Counted from the first letter of the stretch, positions 7,635-17,081 are shown. The stretch: 64,000 nucleotides of DNA from Streptomyces misionensis (GCF_900104815.1 NZ_FNTD01000004.1:2310501-2374500), one strand, 5' to 3'. A program made the numbers and translations. The notes: generated from the sequence alone by a model not told the origin.

Positions 7635-8743
7635 GCCTCAAGCTCCTTCTTGACTTCACGTACGGCGTCGAGGAACGCGTCGTTCTCCTCGGGCGTGCCC
7701 GCGGAGACCCGCAGCCATCCCGGTACGCCGTTGTCCCGGACCAGGACGCCCCGGTCGAGGATCTTCCGCCAGGCCTCGTGCGCGTCGGCGAACCGGCCGA
7801 ACTGCACGAAGTTGGCGTCGGACTCGATGACGTCGTAGCCGGTCGCGCGCAGCTCGGCGACCAGCCGGTCCCGCTCGGACTTCAGCTGCTCGACATAGCC
7901 GAGCAGGGTGTCGGTGTGCTCCAGGGCGGCCAGCGCGGTCGCCTGGGTGATCGCCGACAGGTGGTAGGGCAGCCGGACCAGCTGGACGGCGTCCACCACG
8001 GCCGGGTCGGCGGCCAGGTAGCCGAGGCGCAGGCCGGCCGCGCCGAACGCCTTGGACATGGTGCGCGAGATCACCAGGTGCGGGCGGCCGTCGAGCAGCG
8101 GCAGCAGCGAGTCGCCGTGGCTGAACTCGATGTACGCCTCGTCCACGATCACCATCGACGGCTTGGCCGCCTGCGCCGCCTCGTACAGCGCGAGCACCGT
8201 CTCGGGCGGCACCGCGTTGCCGGTGGGGTTGTTGGGGGTGGTGACGAAGACGACGTCGGGCCGGTGCTCGGCGATGGCCTTCTCGGCGGCGGCGAGGTCG
8301 ATGGTGAAGTCCTCGTTGCGCGGGCCGGAGATCCAGCCGGTGCCGGTGCCGCGGGCGATCAGCGCGTGCATCGAGTACGACGGCTCGAAGCCGATGGCGG
8401 TGCGGCCGGGCCCGCCGAAGGTCTGCAGCAGCTGCTGGATGACCTCGTTGGAACCGTTGGCCGCCCACACGTTCTCGATGCCGAGCGGGTGCCTGCCGGT
8501 CCGCTCCAGGTACTTGGCCAGCTCGGTGCGCAGCTGGACCGCGTCCCGGTCGGGGTAGCGGTTCAGCTCGCGGGCCGCCTCGCGCACCCGCTCGGCGATC
8601 CGCTCCACCAGCGCCTCGGGCAGCGGGTACGGGTTCTCGTTGGTGTTCAGCCGTACGGGCACGTCCAGCTGGGGCGCGCCGTAAGGGGACTTGCCACGCA
8701 GCTCGTCCCGGATGGGGAGGTCGTCGATCCGCACGTCGCTCAC
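7631..8743 (-). CDS. hisC: Histidinol-phosphate aminotransferase
   Basis: HisC is a PLP enzyme that transaminates imidazole acetol phosphate to histidinol phosphate. The 370-aa class I/II aminotransferase shows NENPYPLP near the N-terminus, TPNNPTG (about 185), DEAYIEF, and the PLP-lysine segment [18 protein letters not shown] (Lys near 240). The GTG start (VSDVRIDD) overlaps the hisD stop as GTGA, the same coupling style used throughout the operon. Confidence 0.96.
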   Translation of the reverse strand: MSDVRIDDLPIRDELRGKSPYGAPQLDVPVRLNTNENPYPLPEALVERIAERVREAARELNRYPDRDAVQLRTELAKYLERTGRHPLGIENVWAANGSNEVIQQLLQTFGGPGRTAIGFEPSYSMHALIARGTGTGWISGPRNEDFTIDLAAAEKAIAEHRPDVVFVTTPNNPTGNAVPPETVLALYEAAQAAKPSMVIVDEAYIEFSHGDSLLPLLDGRPHLVISRTMSKAFGAAGLRLGYLAADPAVVDAVQLVRLPYHLSAITQATALAALEHTDTLLGYVEQLKSERDRLVAELRATGYDVIESDANFVQFGRFADAHEAWRKILDRGVLVRDNGVPGWLRVSAGTPEENDAFLDAVREVKKELEA

Positions 8744-10065
8744 TTGCCCTCCGGTACCTTCCACCCGAACCGGGCCTTGATCGCCGCGCCGTGCGCCGGC
8801 AGGTCCTCCGCCTCCGCCAGCGTCACCACGTGGTGCGCGACCTCGGCCAGCGCGTCCTTGGTGTAGTCGACGATGTGGATGCCGCGCAGGAAGGACTGCA
8901 CGGACAGGCCCGAGGAGTGGCAGGCGCAGCCGCCGGTGGGCAGGACGTGGTTGGAACCGGCCGCGTAGTCGCCGAGCGAGACCGGCGCCCAGGGGCCGAT
9001 GAAGATCGCGCCCGCGTTGCGCACCCGGTCGGCCACGGCGGCGGCGTCGGCGGTCTGGATCTCCAGGTGCTCGGCGCCGTACGCGTCGACCACCTTCAGG
9101 CCCTCCTCGACGCCGTCCACCAGGACGATCGCGGACTGCTTGCCCGCGAGGGCCGGACGGATCCGGTCGTCGGTGTGCCGGGTGGCCGCGACCTGCGGCT
9201 CCAGCTCCTTCTCCACCGCCGCGGCCAGGTCCGCGGAGTCGGTGACGAGCACGGCCGCCGCGAGCGGGTCGTGCTCGGCCTGGCTGATCAGGTCGGCAGC
9301 CACGTGCACCGGGTCGGCGGTCTCGTCCGCGAGGATCGCGATCTCGGTGGGGCCGGCCTCGGTGTCGATGCCGATCCGGCCGGTGAAATAGCGCTTGGCG
9401 GCGGCGACCCAGATGTTGCCGGGGCCGGTGACCATGTTCGCGGGCGGGCAGGACTCGGTGCCGTACGCGAACATCGCGACGGCCGTGGCGCCGCCGGCCG
9501 CGTACACCTCGTCCACGCCGAGCAGCGCGCAGGCGGCCAGGATCGTCGGGTGCGGCAGCCCCCCGAACTCGGCCTGCGGCGGCGAGGCCAGCGCGATCGA
9601 CTCGACACCGGCCTCCTGGGCCGGGACCGCGTTCATGATCACGGAGGAGGGGTAGACCGAGCGGCCGCCGGGCGCGTACAGCCCGACGCGCTCGACCGGG
9701 ACCCACTTCTCGGTCACGGACCCGCCGGGGACGACCTGGGTGGTGTGGGTGGCGCGGCGCTGCTCGCGGTGGACGAGACGGGCGCGCCGGATGGACTCCT
9801 CCAGGGCCGCGCGCACGGCCGGGTCGAGGGCGGCCAGCGCGTCGGCGAGCGCCTGGGCCGGCACACGGACGGATTCCAGCCGTACTCCGTCGAACTTCTC
9901 CGCGAAGTCGATCAGCGCCGCGTCGCCACGATGATGCACGTCCTCGCAGATCGGACGCACCTTCTCCAGGGCGGCCTGAACGTCGAAGTCGGCTCGGGGC
10001 AGCAGGTCACGCAGGGCGGGGCCCTCGGGGAGGGCGTCGCCGCGCAGATCGATTCGGGAAATCAC
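8740..10065 (-). CDS. hisD: Histidinol dehydrogenase
   Basis: HisD oxidises L-histidinol in two NAD+-dependent steps to histidine. The 441-aa zinc enzyme has [19 protein letters not shown] (about 128-146), [14 protein letters not shown], the AGPTEIAI segment, and TADAEHLEI-like C-terminal residues. I start at the GTG giving [11 protein letters not shown]; this matches the family length, whereas an in-frame upstream extension has no similarity. It is the first gene of the hisD-to-hisF operon. A perfect inverted repeat lies 42-58 nt upstream and may be an operator. Confidence 0.97.
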   Translation of the reverse strand: MISRIDLRGDALPEGPALRDLLPRADFDVQAALEKVRPICEDVHHRGDAALIDFAEKFDGVRLESVRVPAQALADALAALDPAVRAALEESIRRARLVHREQRRATHTTQVVPGGSVTEKWVPVERVGLYAPGGRSVYPSSVIMNAVPAQEAGVESIALASPPQAEFGGLPHPTILAACALLGVDEVYAAGGATAVAMFAYGTESCPPANMVTGPGNIWVAAAKRYFTGRIGIDTEAGPTEIAILADETADPVHVAADLISQAEHDPLAAAVLVTDSADLAAAVEKELEPQVAATRHTDDRIRPALAGKQSAIVLVDGVEEGLKVVDAYGAEHLEIQTADAAAVADRVRNAGAIFIGPWAPVSLGDYAAGSNHVLPTGGCACHSSGLSVQSFLRGIHIVDYTKDALAEVAHHVVTLAEAEDLPAHGAAIKARFGWKVPEGK

Positions 10066-10106
10066 GGTTCCAATTCTCTCAGACCGCCGTCCTTGGTCGT
10101 CCGCGC

Positions 10107-10123
10107 GTATCAGTGGCTGATAC
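10107..10123. promoter_or_regulatory. Inverted repeat upstream of hisD (candidate operator)
   Basis: GTATCAG-TGG-CTGATAC is a perfect 7-3-7 palindrome centred about 50 nt upstream of the hisD start, in the 231-nt gap between hisD and the divergent gene at 10297. Its size and symmetry fit a dimeric repressor site. No regulator gene is adjacent and no function is established. Confidence 0.5.
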
Positions 10124-10296
10124 AGAACGTGGACCAATCGGTGGTACATACGCTGGCCGGAACCCGGAAGATCCCCTTCACCCCTGGTGTTCCGGGCGTC
10201 ACTCAGCGGGCATCAACGGCTGGACGAAACCTCCCGAACGGCGAAGAAGGCCCGGACCGCGCAGGGGTCCCGGCCGGCGACGAAAGAGGAACAGCG

Positions 10297-11874
10297 GTGA
10301 CCGAGGTGGCCGGCCTGAGCGCCGGGGACCTGCCGGACGACCTGACCGCGGCCGAGGCGGGCATGTGGCAGGCCTTCCGCAACGGCAGTGTGTACGACCT
10401 GAGCAGCGGTGACAGCGTCGTGGACGATCCGCACGGCGGCCATCCCTGGGGGCCCGAGCGGTCCGTGCGGGCGCGCATCATCGCCTGGCTGCTGCTGGAC
10501 GGACCGCCGGCGCTGGCCGGCCGGGTGTCCGCGCTGAAGCTCGCCGGGGTGCGGGTCACCGGCAGTCTGGACCTGGCGGGCGGCACCGTGCGGCCGTACG
10601 CGGAGCTGCGCGACTGCCGCTTCGACGAGCAGGTGCTGCTGCCGGAGGCCCGGTTCACCACGCTGCGCCTGGTGAACTGCTCGGTGCCGCGCCTGGAGGC
10701 GGCCCGGTTGCAGACCGAGGGCGATCTCCATCTGCCCCGCTGCCGGTTCCAGAACGGGGTCCGGCTGACCGACGCGCACATCGGCACCGACCTGCTGCTC
10801 AACCAGGCGGTCGTGTACCGGGACCGGGGCGGGCGGTCGATCGCGGCGGACGGCCTCAGCGTCGGCCAGGACCTCCAGGCGGAGCTGCTGGAGTCGCACG
10901 GCGAGCTGCGGTTGCGCGGCGCCCAGATCGGGGTCTCGCTGAGCCTGCGCGGCGCGCGGCTGTACAACCCGTACTCGCGGCTGGCCCTGAACGCGCCCCA
11001 GCTCAGCGTGGAGCGCACCCTGTACCTGACCCCGGCCGGGGTGGGCAATCCGCTGCTCAGCGGCACCACGCCGGCCCGCGGCACCCGGATCCAGCGGTTC
11101 GAGTGCCAGGGCGGGCTGCGCCTGGACGACGGGCGGTTCGGGGACGCGGTCGACCTGGAGCGGGCCAGGTTCACCCTCACCGACGACCAGGAGCTGTCGC
11201 TGCGCCGGGTGCACGCCCCCGAGCTGCGCTTCCTCGGGGACGGCCCGCAGCGCGGCAAGGTGGTGCTGTCGGGGGCCCGGATCGTCAACCTGGTGGACCG
11301 CGCGGGCGCCTGGCCGGGCGCCGGACGGCTGCACATGGGCGGCTTCACCTACGAGAACCTGGTGCCGCAGGGCCCCTTCCCGCTGACCCGGCGGCTGGAC
11401 TGGGTGGCGGCGGCCACCGCCGAGTACGCCCCGGAGCCGTACGAGCGGCTGGCCGCGGTGCTGCGGGAGGCCGGCGAGGACGAGGACGCGCGCGAGGTGC
11501 TGCTCGCCAAGCAGCGCCGCCGCCGCGAGACGCTGCCGCCGGCCGGGAAGCTGTGGGGGTACGCCCAGGACTGGACGGTCGCCTACGGCTACCGGCCCGG
11601 CCGGGCCGCGGTGTGGATGGCGGTGCTGTGGGCGGCGGGCACCCTCGCCTTCTCGCACGCCGACCACCCCCCGACCAACCACGACCAGCATCCCTACTGG
11701 AGTCCGGCCCTGTTCACGCTGGACCTGCTGCTCCCGGTGATCGACCTGGGCCAGGCCGGCGAGTGGCAGCTGCGCGGCGGCTGGCAGTGGCTGTCGGCCG
11801 CGATGGTCATGCTGGGCTGGGTCCTGGCGACGACGGTGGCGGCAGGAGCGACCCGGCTGCTGCGGCGCAGCTGA
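10297..11874 (+). CDS. Beta-helix-like membrane protein of unknown function
   Basis: This 525-aa protein is not one I can assign a function; similar Streptomyces proteins are sometimes labelled membrane-associated oxidoreductase without visible support. The first 330 or so residues form successive short strands of the type LxLxGAxI (for example ELRLRGAQIGVSLSLRGARL), suggesting a right-handed beta-solenoid related to pentapeptide repeats. A basic helical stretch (LLAKQRRRRETLPPAGK) precedes two C-terminal hydrophobic segments, AVWMAVLWAAGTLAF and SAAMVMLGWVLATTVAAG, which are likely membrane anchors. The GTG start has GAGGA 6 nt upstream. It diverges from hisD. Confidence 0.75.
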   Translation: MTEVAGLSAGDLPDDLTAAEAGMWQAFRNGSVYDLSSGDSVVDDPHGGHPWGPERSVRARIIAWLLLDGPPALAGRVSALKLAGVRVTGSLDLAGGTVRPYAELRDCRFDEQVLLPEARFTTLRLVNCSVPRLEAARLQTEGDLHLPRCRFQNGVRLTDAHIGTDLLLNQAVVYRDRGGRSIAADGLSVGQDLQAELLESHGELRLRGAQIGVSLSLRGARLYNPYSRLALNAPQLSVERTLYLTPAGVGNPLLSGTTPARGTRIQRFECQGGLRLDDGRFGDAVDLERARFTLTDDQELSLRRVHAPELRFLGDGPQRGKVVLSGARIVNLVDRAGAWPGAGRLHMGGFTYENLVPQGPFPLTRRLDWVAAATAEYAPEPYERLAAVLREAGEDEDAREVLLAKQRRRRETLPPAGKLWGYAQDWTVAYGYRPGRAAVWMAVLWAAGTLAFSHADHPPTNHDQHPYWSPALFTLDLLLPVIDLGQAGEWQLRGGWQWLSAAMVMLGWVLATTVAAGATRLLRRS

Positions 11875-12049
11875 GCCGCCTCGCCGAGGCGCGGCACGGG
11901 GCCTTGCCGACAGGCCGCGGTGTCCGTAAGACCCCCACCAGTCGTACAAAAATAGAACACATACCTTTTACCGCTCCTTGACCCTCGGTCGCACAACCTT
12001 CGACAACTTCCCCCAAGCCTCTGGCGCTGTCCCGACCTGCGGACTTTCA

Positions 12050-13135
12050 ATGGTCCGCACCATGGTTCCGTTGTCCTCGTTCCTCCGCCGCACCTGGATG
12101 TCCAAGCGCCCCGCGCGCCCGGCCGGCCGGATCCCGGACGGGGACGAGGCGGTGCTCGACGCGCCCGACGACCGGCTCTCGCCCGCGCTGGTCGCGGCCG
12201 GCCGGGGCGAGTACCGGGCCGCGGCCGAACTGCTGGCCGCCACCCGCGCCGCAGCCCAGTGGGAGAACCACGACCGCTACGCACGGCGGCTGGCCGCCTT
12301 CGCCCGGCTGCGCCCCGAGTGGTTCGAGAACTGGCGCGCGGCCGACCGGGACGACCCGAACGCCCTGCTGGTCGCGGCCCAGCTGGCGGTGGACCGGGTG
12401 TGGTCGTCGCCGGCCCGCGCCGAGCTGCTGCGCGAGGTGAGCCCGCTGATCACCGCCGCCGCGCGGGCCGACGACCGCGATCCGGTGCCCTGGCGGATCG
12501 CACTGGACCACGCGCGCGGCTCGCGGGCCGGGCACCGCTACTTCGAGGAACTGTGGGCGGCGGCGCTGCGCCGCGCCCCGCACCACTACGGCTGCCATGT
12601 GGCCGCCCTGCGCTACCTGGCCGCCTACTGCTGCGTCCGGTTCGGCGACACGCCGCACGCGCCCAGCGCCGCGCACCGCGAGTGCTTCGACTTCGCCGAA
12701 CTCGCAGCGCAGGACGCCCCGGCCGACTCGCTCGTCCAGGCGCTGCCCGTGCGGGCCGCCCTGGCCTGTCTGCTCGACGGCGGCGGTCCCGGGGTCGCCC
12801 GGGACCGGCTCGACGCGGCGGCCGACCGTGCGATCGCCCTGTCGGCGTGCTTCGCCCCGGCCGACCCCTGGCCCGCCGGCGTACGCAACACGCTGCTGTA
12901 CGTCCTGCTGCGCCTGGACCGCCCGCAGGACGCCCTCGGCCAGCTGCGGCTGATCGGCCCGTACGTCACCTCCTGCCCGTGGGACCGGTTCTCCGACGAC
13001 CCCCTCGGGTACTTCCTGGGGCTCCGCCGGCACCTGCTGACGGGGGCCGGAGCGCCCGTCCCGGCAGGTCTGCCGCCGGGTCCCGAGGACCTTCTGCCCG
13101 CCCACCGCGGACACGGCCGCGCCGCCGACCACTAG
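12050..13135 (+). CDS. Conserved hypothetical protein, helical
   Basis: This 361-aa soluble protein has no family I can name. It is rich in Ala, Arg, Leu and Trp, with helical blocks of roughly 35 residues (LVAAGRGEYRAAAELLAATR, NALLVAAQLAVDRVW, AAALRRAPHHYGCHVAALRYLAAYC) that recall TPR-like or alpha-solenoid scaffolds. The start is uncertain: ATG at 12050, 12062 and 12098 are all in frame and none has a good Shine-Dalgarno. The next gene's -10 element overlaps its stop codon, so that gene has its own promoter. The 175 bases upstream include a short AT-rich patch near 11945-11970. Confidence 0.65.
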   Translation: MVRTMVPLSSFLRRTWMSKRPARPAGRIPDGDEAVLDAPDDRLSPALVAAGRGEYRAAAELLAATRAAAQWENHDRYARRLAAFARLRPEWFENWRAADRDDPNALLVAAQLAVDRVWSSPARAELLREVSPLITAAARADDRDPVPWRIALDHARGSRAGHRYFEELWAAALRRAPHHYGCHVAALRYLAAYCCVRFGDTPHAPSAAHRECFDFAELAAQDAPADSLVQALPVRAALACLLDGGGPGVARDRLDAAADRAIALSACFAPADPWPAGVRNTLLYVLLRLDRPQDALGQLRLIGPYVTSCPWDRFSDDPLGYFLGLRRHLLTGAGAPVPAGLPPGPEDLLPAHRGHGRAADH

Positions 13136-13138
13136 GCT
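13133..13138 (+). promoter_or_regulatory. Predicted -10 element of a leaderless promoter
   Basis: TAGGCT includes the stop codon of the preceding gene and ends 8 nt before the GTG at 13147, with no Shine-Dalgarno between. It predicts a leaderless transcript for the Lon-substrate-domain gene. Confidence 0.55.
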
Positions 13139-13146
13139 GGGGCGCC

Positions 13147-13887
13147 GTGACCACCGTCCGTCTGCCCCTGTTCCCGCTGAACACGGTCCTCTTCCCAGGA
13201 CTCGTGCTGCCGCTGAACGTCTTCGAGGAGCGTTATCGCGCCATGATGCGCGAGCTGCTGAAGACCCCGGAGGACGAGCCGCGGCGGTTCGCCGTCGTGG
13301 CCATCCGCGACGGGTACGAGGTGGCGCCGAGCGCCCCCGGCATGCCCGACCCCACGGCGCAGCCCGAGCGGGGCCCCGCCGCGGGCTTCGGCCCGGACCC
13401 GCTCAAGGCCTTCCACGGACTGGGCTGCGTGGCCGACGCGGCGACCATCCGGGAGCGCACCGGCGGCGGCTTCGAGGTGCTGGCGACCGGGACGACCCGG
13501 GTGCGGCTGCTGTCCGTGGACGCCTCGGGCCCCTTCCTGACGGCCGAGCTGGAGGAGCTGGCGGAGGAGCCGGGCGACGAGGCGGGGGCGCTCGCCGAGG
13601 GCGTGCTGCGGGCGTTCCGGCAGTACCAGAAGCGGCTGGCGGGAGCACGGGAGCGTTCGCTCGCGACGAGCGCGGAGCTGCCGGACGACCCGAGCGTGGT
13701 GTCGTACCTGGTGGCCGCCGCGATGGTGCACGACACGCCGACCAAGCAGCGGCTGCTCCAGGCGCCGGACACCGCGTCCCGGCTGCGGGACGAGCTGAAA
13801 CTGCTGCGCGGGGAGACCGCCATCATCCGTACCCTGCCGTCGTTGCCCGCGTTCGAGCTGACGCGGTCGCCGACCAGCCTGAACTGA
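13147..13887 (+). CDS. Lon-substrate-binding (LON N-terminal) domain protein
   Basis: This 246-aa protein matches the N-terminal substrate-binding domain of Lon peptidase without the AAA+ or protease parts. It opens with RLPLFPLNTVLFPGLVLPLNVFEERY, which is highly characteristic of the family, and ends with a helical region. Such stand-alone domains are widespread in actinobacteria and of uncertain role; peptide binding is the usual guess. The GTG start fits the -10 element 8 nt upstream. A YbaK-like deacylase gene follows after 28 nt. Confidence 0.85.
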   Translation: MTTVRLPLFPLNTVLFPGLVLPLNVFEERYRAMMRELLKTPEDEPRRFAVVAIRDGYEVAPSAPGMPDPTAQPERGPAAGFGPDPLKAFHGLGCVADAATIRERTGGGFEVLATGTTRVRLLSVDASGPFLTAELEELAEEPGDEAGALAEGVLRAFRQYQKRLAGARERSLATSAELPDDPSVVSYLVAAAMVHDTPTKQRLLQAPDTASRLRDELKLLRGETAIIRTLPSLPAFELTRSPTSLN

Positions 13888-13915
13888 GTACGAACCGAGG
13901 GATCCGCAGACAGCG

Positions 13916-14419
13916 ATGGCGAAGAAGTCGAAGAAGCAGCAGCAGTCCGGGGGGACGCCGGCGACGGTGGCGCTGACCGCGGCGGGCGTGGAGTTCACCG
14001 TCCACGCCTACGAGCACGATCCCTCCCACCCGTCCTACGGCGAGGAGGCGGCCGAGGCGATGGGCGTCTCCCCCGACCGGGTCTTCAAGACCCTGGTGGC
14101 CGACGTCGACGGCACGCTGGTCGTCGGCGTGGTCCCGGTGGCCGGCACCCTCGACCTCAAGGCACTGGCCTCGGCGGTGGGCGGCAAGCGCGCGACCATG
14201 GCCGACCCCGCCCTGGCCGAACGCACCACGGGCTACGTCCGGGGCGGCATCTCCCCCCTCGGCCAGCGCAAGAGGCTGCGCACCGTCCTGGACTCCTCCG
14301 CCCGCGATCACGCCACCGTGTGCGTGTCCGCGGGGCGGCGGGGCCTGGAGGTCGAACTGGCGCCGGGCGATCTGGCCGAGCTGACGGGGGCGGTGCTCGC
14401 GCCTATCGGGCGGGGGTGA
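13916..14419 (+). CDS. YbaK/EbsC-family Cys-tRNA(Pro)/aminoacyl-tRNA deacylase
   Basis: This 167-aa protein is of the YbaK editing family, which hydrolyses mischarged tRNAs such as Cys-tRNA(Pro). The N-terminus is basic and Gln-rich (MAKKSKKQQQS). The editing domain shows VFKTLVADVDG with the conserved Lys (about 60), then GGKRATMADPALAERTTGYVRGGISPLGQRKRL, the signature GGxSPxGxxK region, and a C-terminal AGRRGLEVELAPGDL segment. Its 3' end overlaps the convergent downstream gene by 17 nt. Substrate specificity within the family is inferred. Confidence 0.9.
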   Translation: MAKKSKKQQQSGGTPATVALTAAGVEFTVHAYEHDPSHPSYGEEAAEAMGVSPDRVFKTLVADVDGTLVVGVVPVAGTLDLKALASAVGGKRATMADPALAERTTGYVRGGISPLGQRKRLRTVLDSSARDHATVCVSAGRRGLEVELAPGDLAELTGAVLAPIGRG

Positions 14420-15065
14420 AGGACTCCGGCCCCTCGCCCGGCTGCTGCGGTTCGGGGTCGCGGGGGCCGAACAACGCCGTCAGCCCCAGATGGACCAGGA
14501 CGGCGGCGAACGGCCAGGACAGCAGCGCCGCCTTCGCGCCGAGCCGCAGCGGCGCCGGGAACGTGACCCCCTTGCCGACGGCCCGCGCATGCGCGATCAC
14601 GTCGGAGGTGGGACCGAGCCAGACGCCGAGCCGCCACGCCAGCACCGAGCCGAGCAGCCCGCCGAGCGCCAGGCCCACGACGAGCGGTACGCCGCCCCGG
14701 CGCCGCCACAGGAACACCGCCAGCCCGCTGACCGCGCCGAACGCCAGCGCCAGCAGGGTGAACGTGCCGTCCACCCCGATCGCCTGCTCGCCCTCGCTGT
14801 CCTTGAGGTAGACCGTCCAGGTCCGGCCGGACACCTCGCCGACCAGCGGCACGTGCGGCGTCAGCCACCACCACAGCAGTCCGAGCAGCGCCCCGGCCAC
14901 GGTCACCACCAGGGTGATCACTGCGGCCTCGCGTGCTTCGGTCTTCATCCCGGGGCCGTCCTCTTGGTAAGCGCCCGCGACCGGCACCCCGGCGGGCGGC
15001 GTCTGCCAGACCTGGTGCGCGGAGTCGTCGTGCGGCGGCGGTGGCGGATTCAGCGGTGCGGTCAC
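14403..15065 (-). CDS. Membrane protein, DUF2567-like
   Basis: This 220-aa protein has a proline-rich soluble N-terminus (about 45 residues, VTAPLNPPPPPHDD) and four predicted membrane segments: ITLVVTVAGALLGLLWWWL, FTLLALAFGAVSGLAVFLW, LVVGLALGGLLGSVLAW and ALLSWPFAAVLVHLGLTALF. It resembles the actinobacterial DUF2567 proteins from memory; no biochemical role is known. It lies 34 nt downstream of an ABC permease gene on the same strand and may be co-transcribed. Its stop overlaps the end of the YbaK gene on the other strand by 17 nt. Confidence 0.75.
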   Translation of the reverse strand: MTAPLNPPPPPHDDSAHQVWQTPPAGVPVAGAYQEDGPGMKTEAREAAVITLVVTVAGALLGLLWWWLTPHVPLVGEVSGRTWTVYLKDSEGEQAIGVDGTFTLLALAFGAVSGLAVFLWRRRGGVPLVVGLALGGLLGSVLAWRLGVWLGPTSDVIAHARAVGKGVTFPAPLRLGAKAALLSWPFAAVLVHLGLTALFGPRDPEPQQPGEGPESFTPAR

Positions 15066-15099
15066 CCTGACATCGTGCCAGGTCGGCCTGTGCGTCGCG

Positions 15100-15921
15100 T
15101 CATCGGACGGCGGCCCTGCGGTACGCCCACGCCGCGACGGCCAGCGAGACCACCCCGACACCCGCGCACACCCCCAGGTCAGCGAGGACGACCGCCCAGT
15201 CCGGGTGTTCCCCGAACGTGCGGGCGTACGCCTCCACGCCGTAGGTGGAGGGCAGCAGGTCCCGCGCCAGCCGGATGATCTCCGGCATCCGGTCGGCGGG
15301 CAGCACGCCCAGCAGCAGCGCGGCCGACATGCCCAGCTGCCCGAGCAGCGTGGCCAGCTCGGGCCGGGGCGCGAGCAGCCCCAGCGCCGCGCCGAGCCCG
15401 GACAGCGCGGCCCCGGCGAGCGGGACGACCGCGAGCAGCACCCACAGGTTGGACAGCGGCAGCCCGAACAGCGCACAGCCGAAGACGGCGGTCACCAGCG
15501 TCCCCGGCACGGTGAAGGAGGCGTACGCCGCCGCCGCGCCCAGCACCACCGCGGCCGGCGGCACCGGCAGGGTGGCGTAGTGGTCGAGCCCGCCGCCGGC
15601 CCGCAGCTGCCCGAAGTACTGGGCCAGCAGGTTCAGCGCGACGTAGGCGACGACCAGCACGGACGAGCCGGCCACCACGGACCGCGCCTCGAACCCGTTG
15701 TCGACGACCCCGCGCATCATCACGGTGATGCCGACGGACTGGAAGGTGGCCACGAACAGCAGCGGGATCCTGGACACCCGGGCCCGGGACAGCTGTGCCC
15801 GGTACACGGCCACCAGGGACGGCCACAGCCGCGCGGCCGGGGCGAGCGGCGCCGCGGCCGGCACCGCCTCCGGCACCGTCCGGGCTCCGTCCGGCAGAAC
15901 CTGCGCGGGTACGACACTCAC
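15100..15921 (-). CDS. ABC transporter permease (ABC-2 type)
   Basis: This 273-aa integral membrane protein has about six hydrophobic segments after a 45-residue Ala/Pro-rich cytoplasmic leader. It resembles ABC-2 exporter permeases in size and topology. Segments such as LLFVATFQSVGITVMM, SVLVVAYVALNLLAQYF and ALLLGVLPADRMPEIIRLARDLLPSTYGVEAY are typical. With the ATPase encoded 73 nt upstream it should form an export pump, homodimeric in each subunit. The substrate is not evident; drug or lipid export is common for such pairs. Confidence 0.87.
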   Translation of the reverse strand: MSVVPAQVLPDGARTVPEAVPAAAPLAPAARLWPSLVAVYRAQLSRARVSRIPLLFVATFQSVGITVMMRGVVDNGFEARSVVAGSSVLVVAYVALNLLAQYFGQLRAGGGLDHYATLPVPPAAVVLGAAAAYASFTVPGTLVTAVFGCALFGLPLSNLWVLLAVVPLAGAALSGLGAALGLLAPRPELATLLGQLGMSAALLLGVLPADRMPEIIRLARDLLPSTYGVEAYARTFGEHPDWAVVLADLGVCAGVGVVSLAVAAWAYRRAAVR

Positions 15922-15994
15922 GACGTGCTGCTCCTCTTCCCTGCGGCGCCTGCGGTGGTCGTACCGACCCCGGTGCGTACGGCGGCCCGTGTGC

Positions 15995-17008
15995 TCACGC
16001 CTTCACCAGCCCCCGCCGCGCGGCGCCGCCCAGCGCGAGGTAGACGTCCTCCAGGCTGGGCGTGGCGAGGGTGAAGTCGTCCAGCGCGGCGAAGGCGGCA
16101 CCGCCGGTCACCGTGGCGACGGCGGCGCGGGCCTCCTCGGGCGCGAGCCGCAGCGTCCAGCGCCGGCCGGACTCCACCGCCCGCTCGCGCAGCACGGCGA
16201 CCTCGGGCACGTCCAGCGGTGCGCGCTCCCGCCACACCAGCTCCACCCGCACCTCGCCGGCGACCTGTTCCTTCAGGCCGGCGGGGGTGTCGCAGGCGAT
16301 GACCCGGCCCCGGTCGAGCACGGCGACCCGGTCGAGCACGGTCTCGGCCTCGATGACGTTGTGGGTGACCAGCAGCACGGTGGTGCCGTGCTGGGCGCGG
16401 CGCCGGTCCACGGCCGCCCAGACCGCGCGCCGGGCCACCGGGTCCATGCCGGTGGTCGGCTCGTCCAGGACCAGCAGCGGGCGCTCGCCGACGAGGGCGG
16501 CGGCGAAACAGGCGAGCCGCCGCTGCCCGCCGGACAGCTTCTTCAGCGCCCGCCCGGCGATCGGGGTGAGCCCCAGCTCCTCCAGCACGGCGTCCCGCTC
16601 GGCCCGCGCCCGCGTCGCGTCCAGGCCGCGCAGCCGGCCGGTGGTCTCGGCGGCGAGGGAGACGGTCAGCTCGTCCAGGGCGGTCGATTCCTGACCCAGG
16701 TAGGCGAGGAGGCGCGCGGCGCGTTCGGGGTGGCGCACGATGTCGTGGCCGAGGATCTCGACGCTGCCGGTGTCCGGTCGCAGCAGGCCGGTGAGCTGGC
16801 GCACGAGGGTGGACTTGCCGGCGCCGTTGGGTCCGAGCAGCCCGAAGATCTCGCCGCGCCGTACGGTGAGTTCCAGGCCGTCGGTGGCCCGCACCTCGGG
16901 CGTGCCGGGGGCGCCGCGCCGCCCCTTGACGGCCGGGTAGGTCTTGCCGAGCCCGCGCACACGGACGACCTCGTCCTGCCGAAGTGCCTGCCCCACGCGC
17001 GTACTCAC
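15995..17008 (-). CDS. ABC transporter ATP-binding protein (DrrA-like)
   Basis: This 337-aa ATPase energises the neighbouring permease. All nucleotide-binding motifs are present: Walker A GLLGPNGAGKST (about 55-66), Q-loop, the signature LSGGQRRL (about 155), Walker B LLVLDEPTTGMD (about 178), and the switch His in LVTHNV. After about residue 230 there is a C-terminal extension with DVPEVAVLRERAV, as in DrrA-like exporters, ending in PSLEDVYLALGG, a common tail motif of the DrrA group. A charged insertion (KGRRGAPGTPEVR) sits before the first strand of the ATPase core. Confidence 0.93.
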   Translation of the reverse strand: MSTRVGQALRQDEVVRVRGLGKTYPAVKGRRGAPGTPEVRATDGLELTVRRGEIFGLLGPNGAGKSTLVRQLTGLLRPDTGSVEILGHDIVRHPERAARLLAYLGQESTALDELTVSLAAETTGRLRGLDATRARAERDAVLEELGLTPIAGRALKKLSGGQRRLACFAAALVGERPLLVLDEPTTGMDPVARRAVWAAVDRRRAQHGTTVLLVTHNVIEAETVLDRVAVLDRGRVIACDTPAGLKEQVAGEVRVELVWRERAPLDVPEVAVLRERAVESGRRWTLRLAPEEARAAVATVTGGAAFAALDDFTLATPSLEDVYLALGGAARRGLVKA

Positions 17009-17081
17009 AAGGGGAGAGGGTACGGGGTCGGGGCCCTTTACTCGTCTTTGGGGCCGCCCGAACCGGTGCCGGACACGGGGC

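Noticed and set aside
11807..12016. Small Cys-containing ORF on the minus strand (MCSIFVRLVGVL...)
   Set aside because: It runs into the 3' end of the 10297-11874 gene, has no convincing ribosome site, and an intergenic AT-rich patch explains the start.
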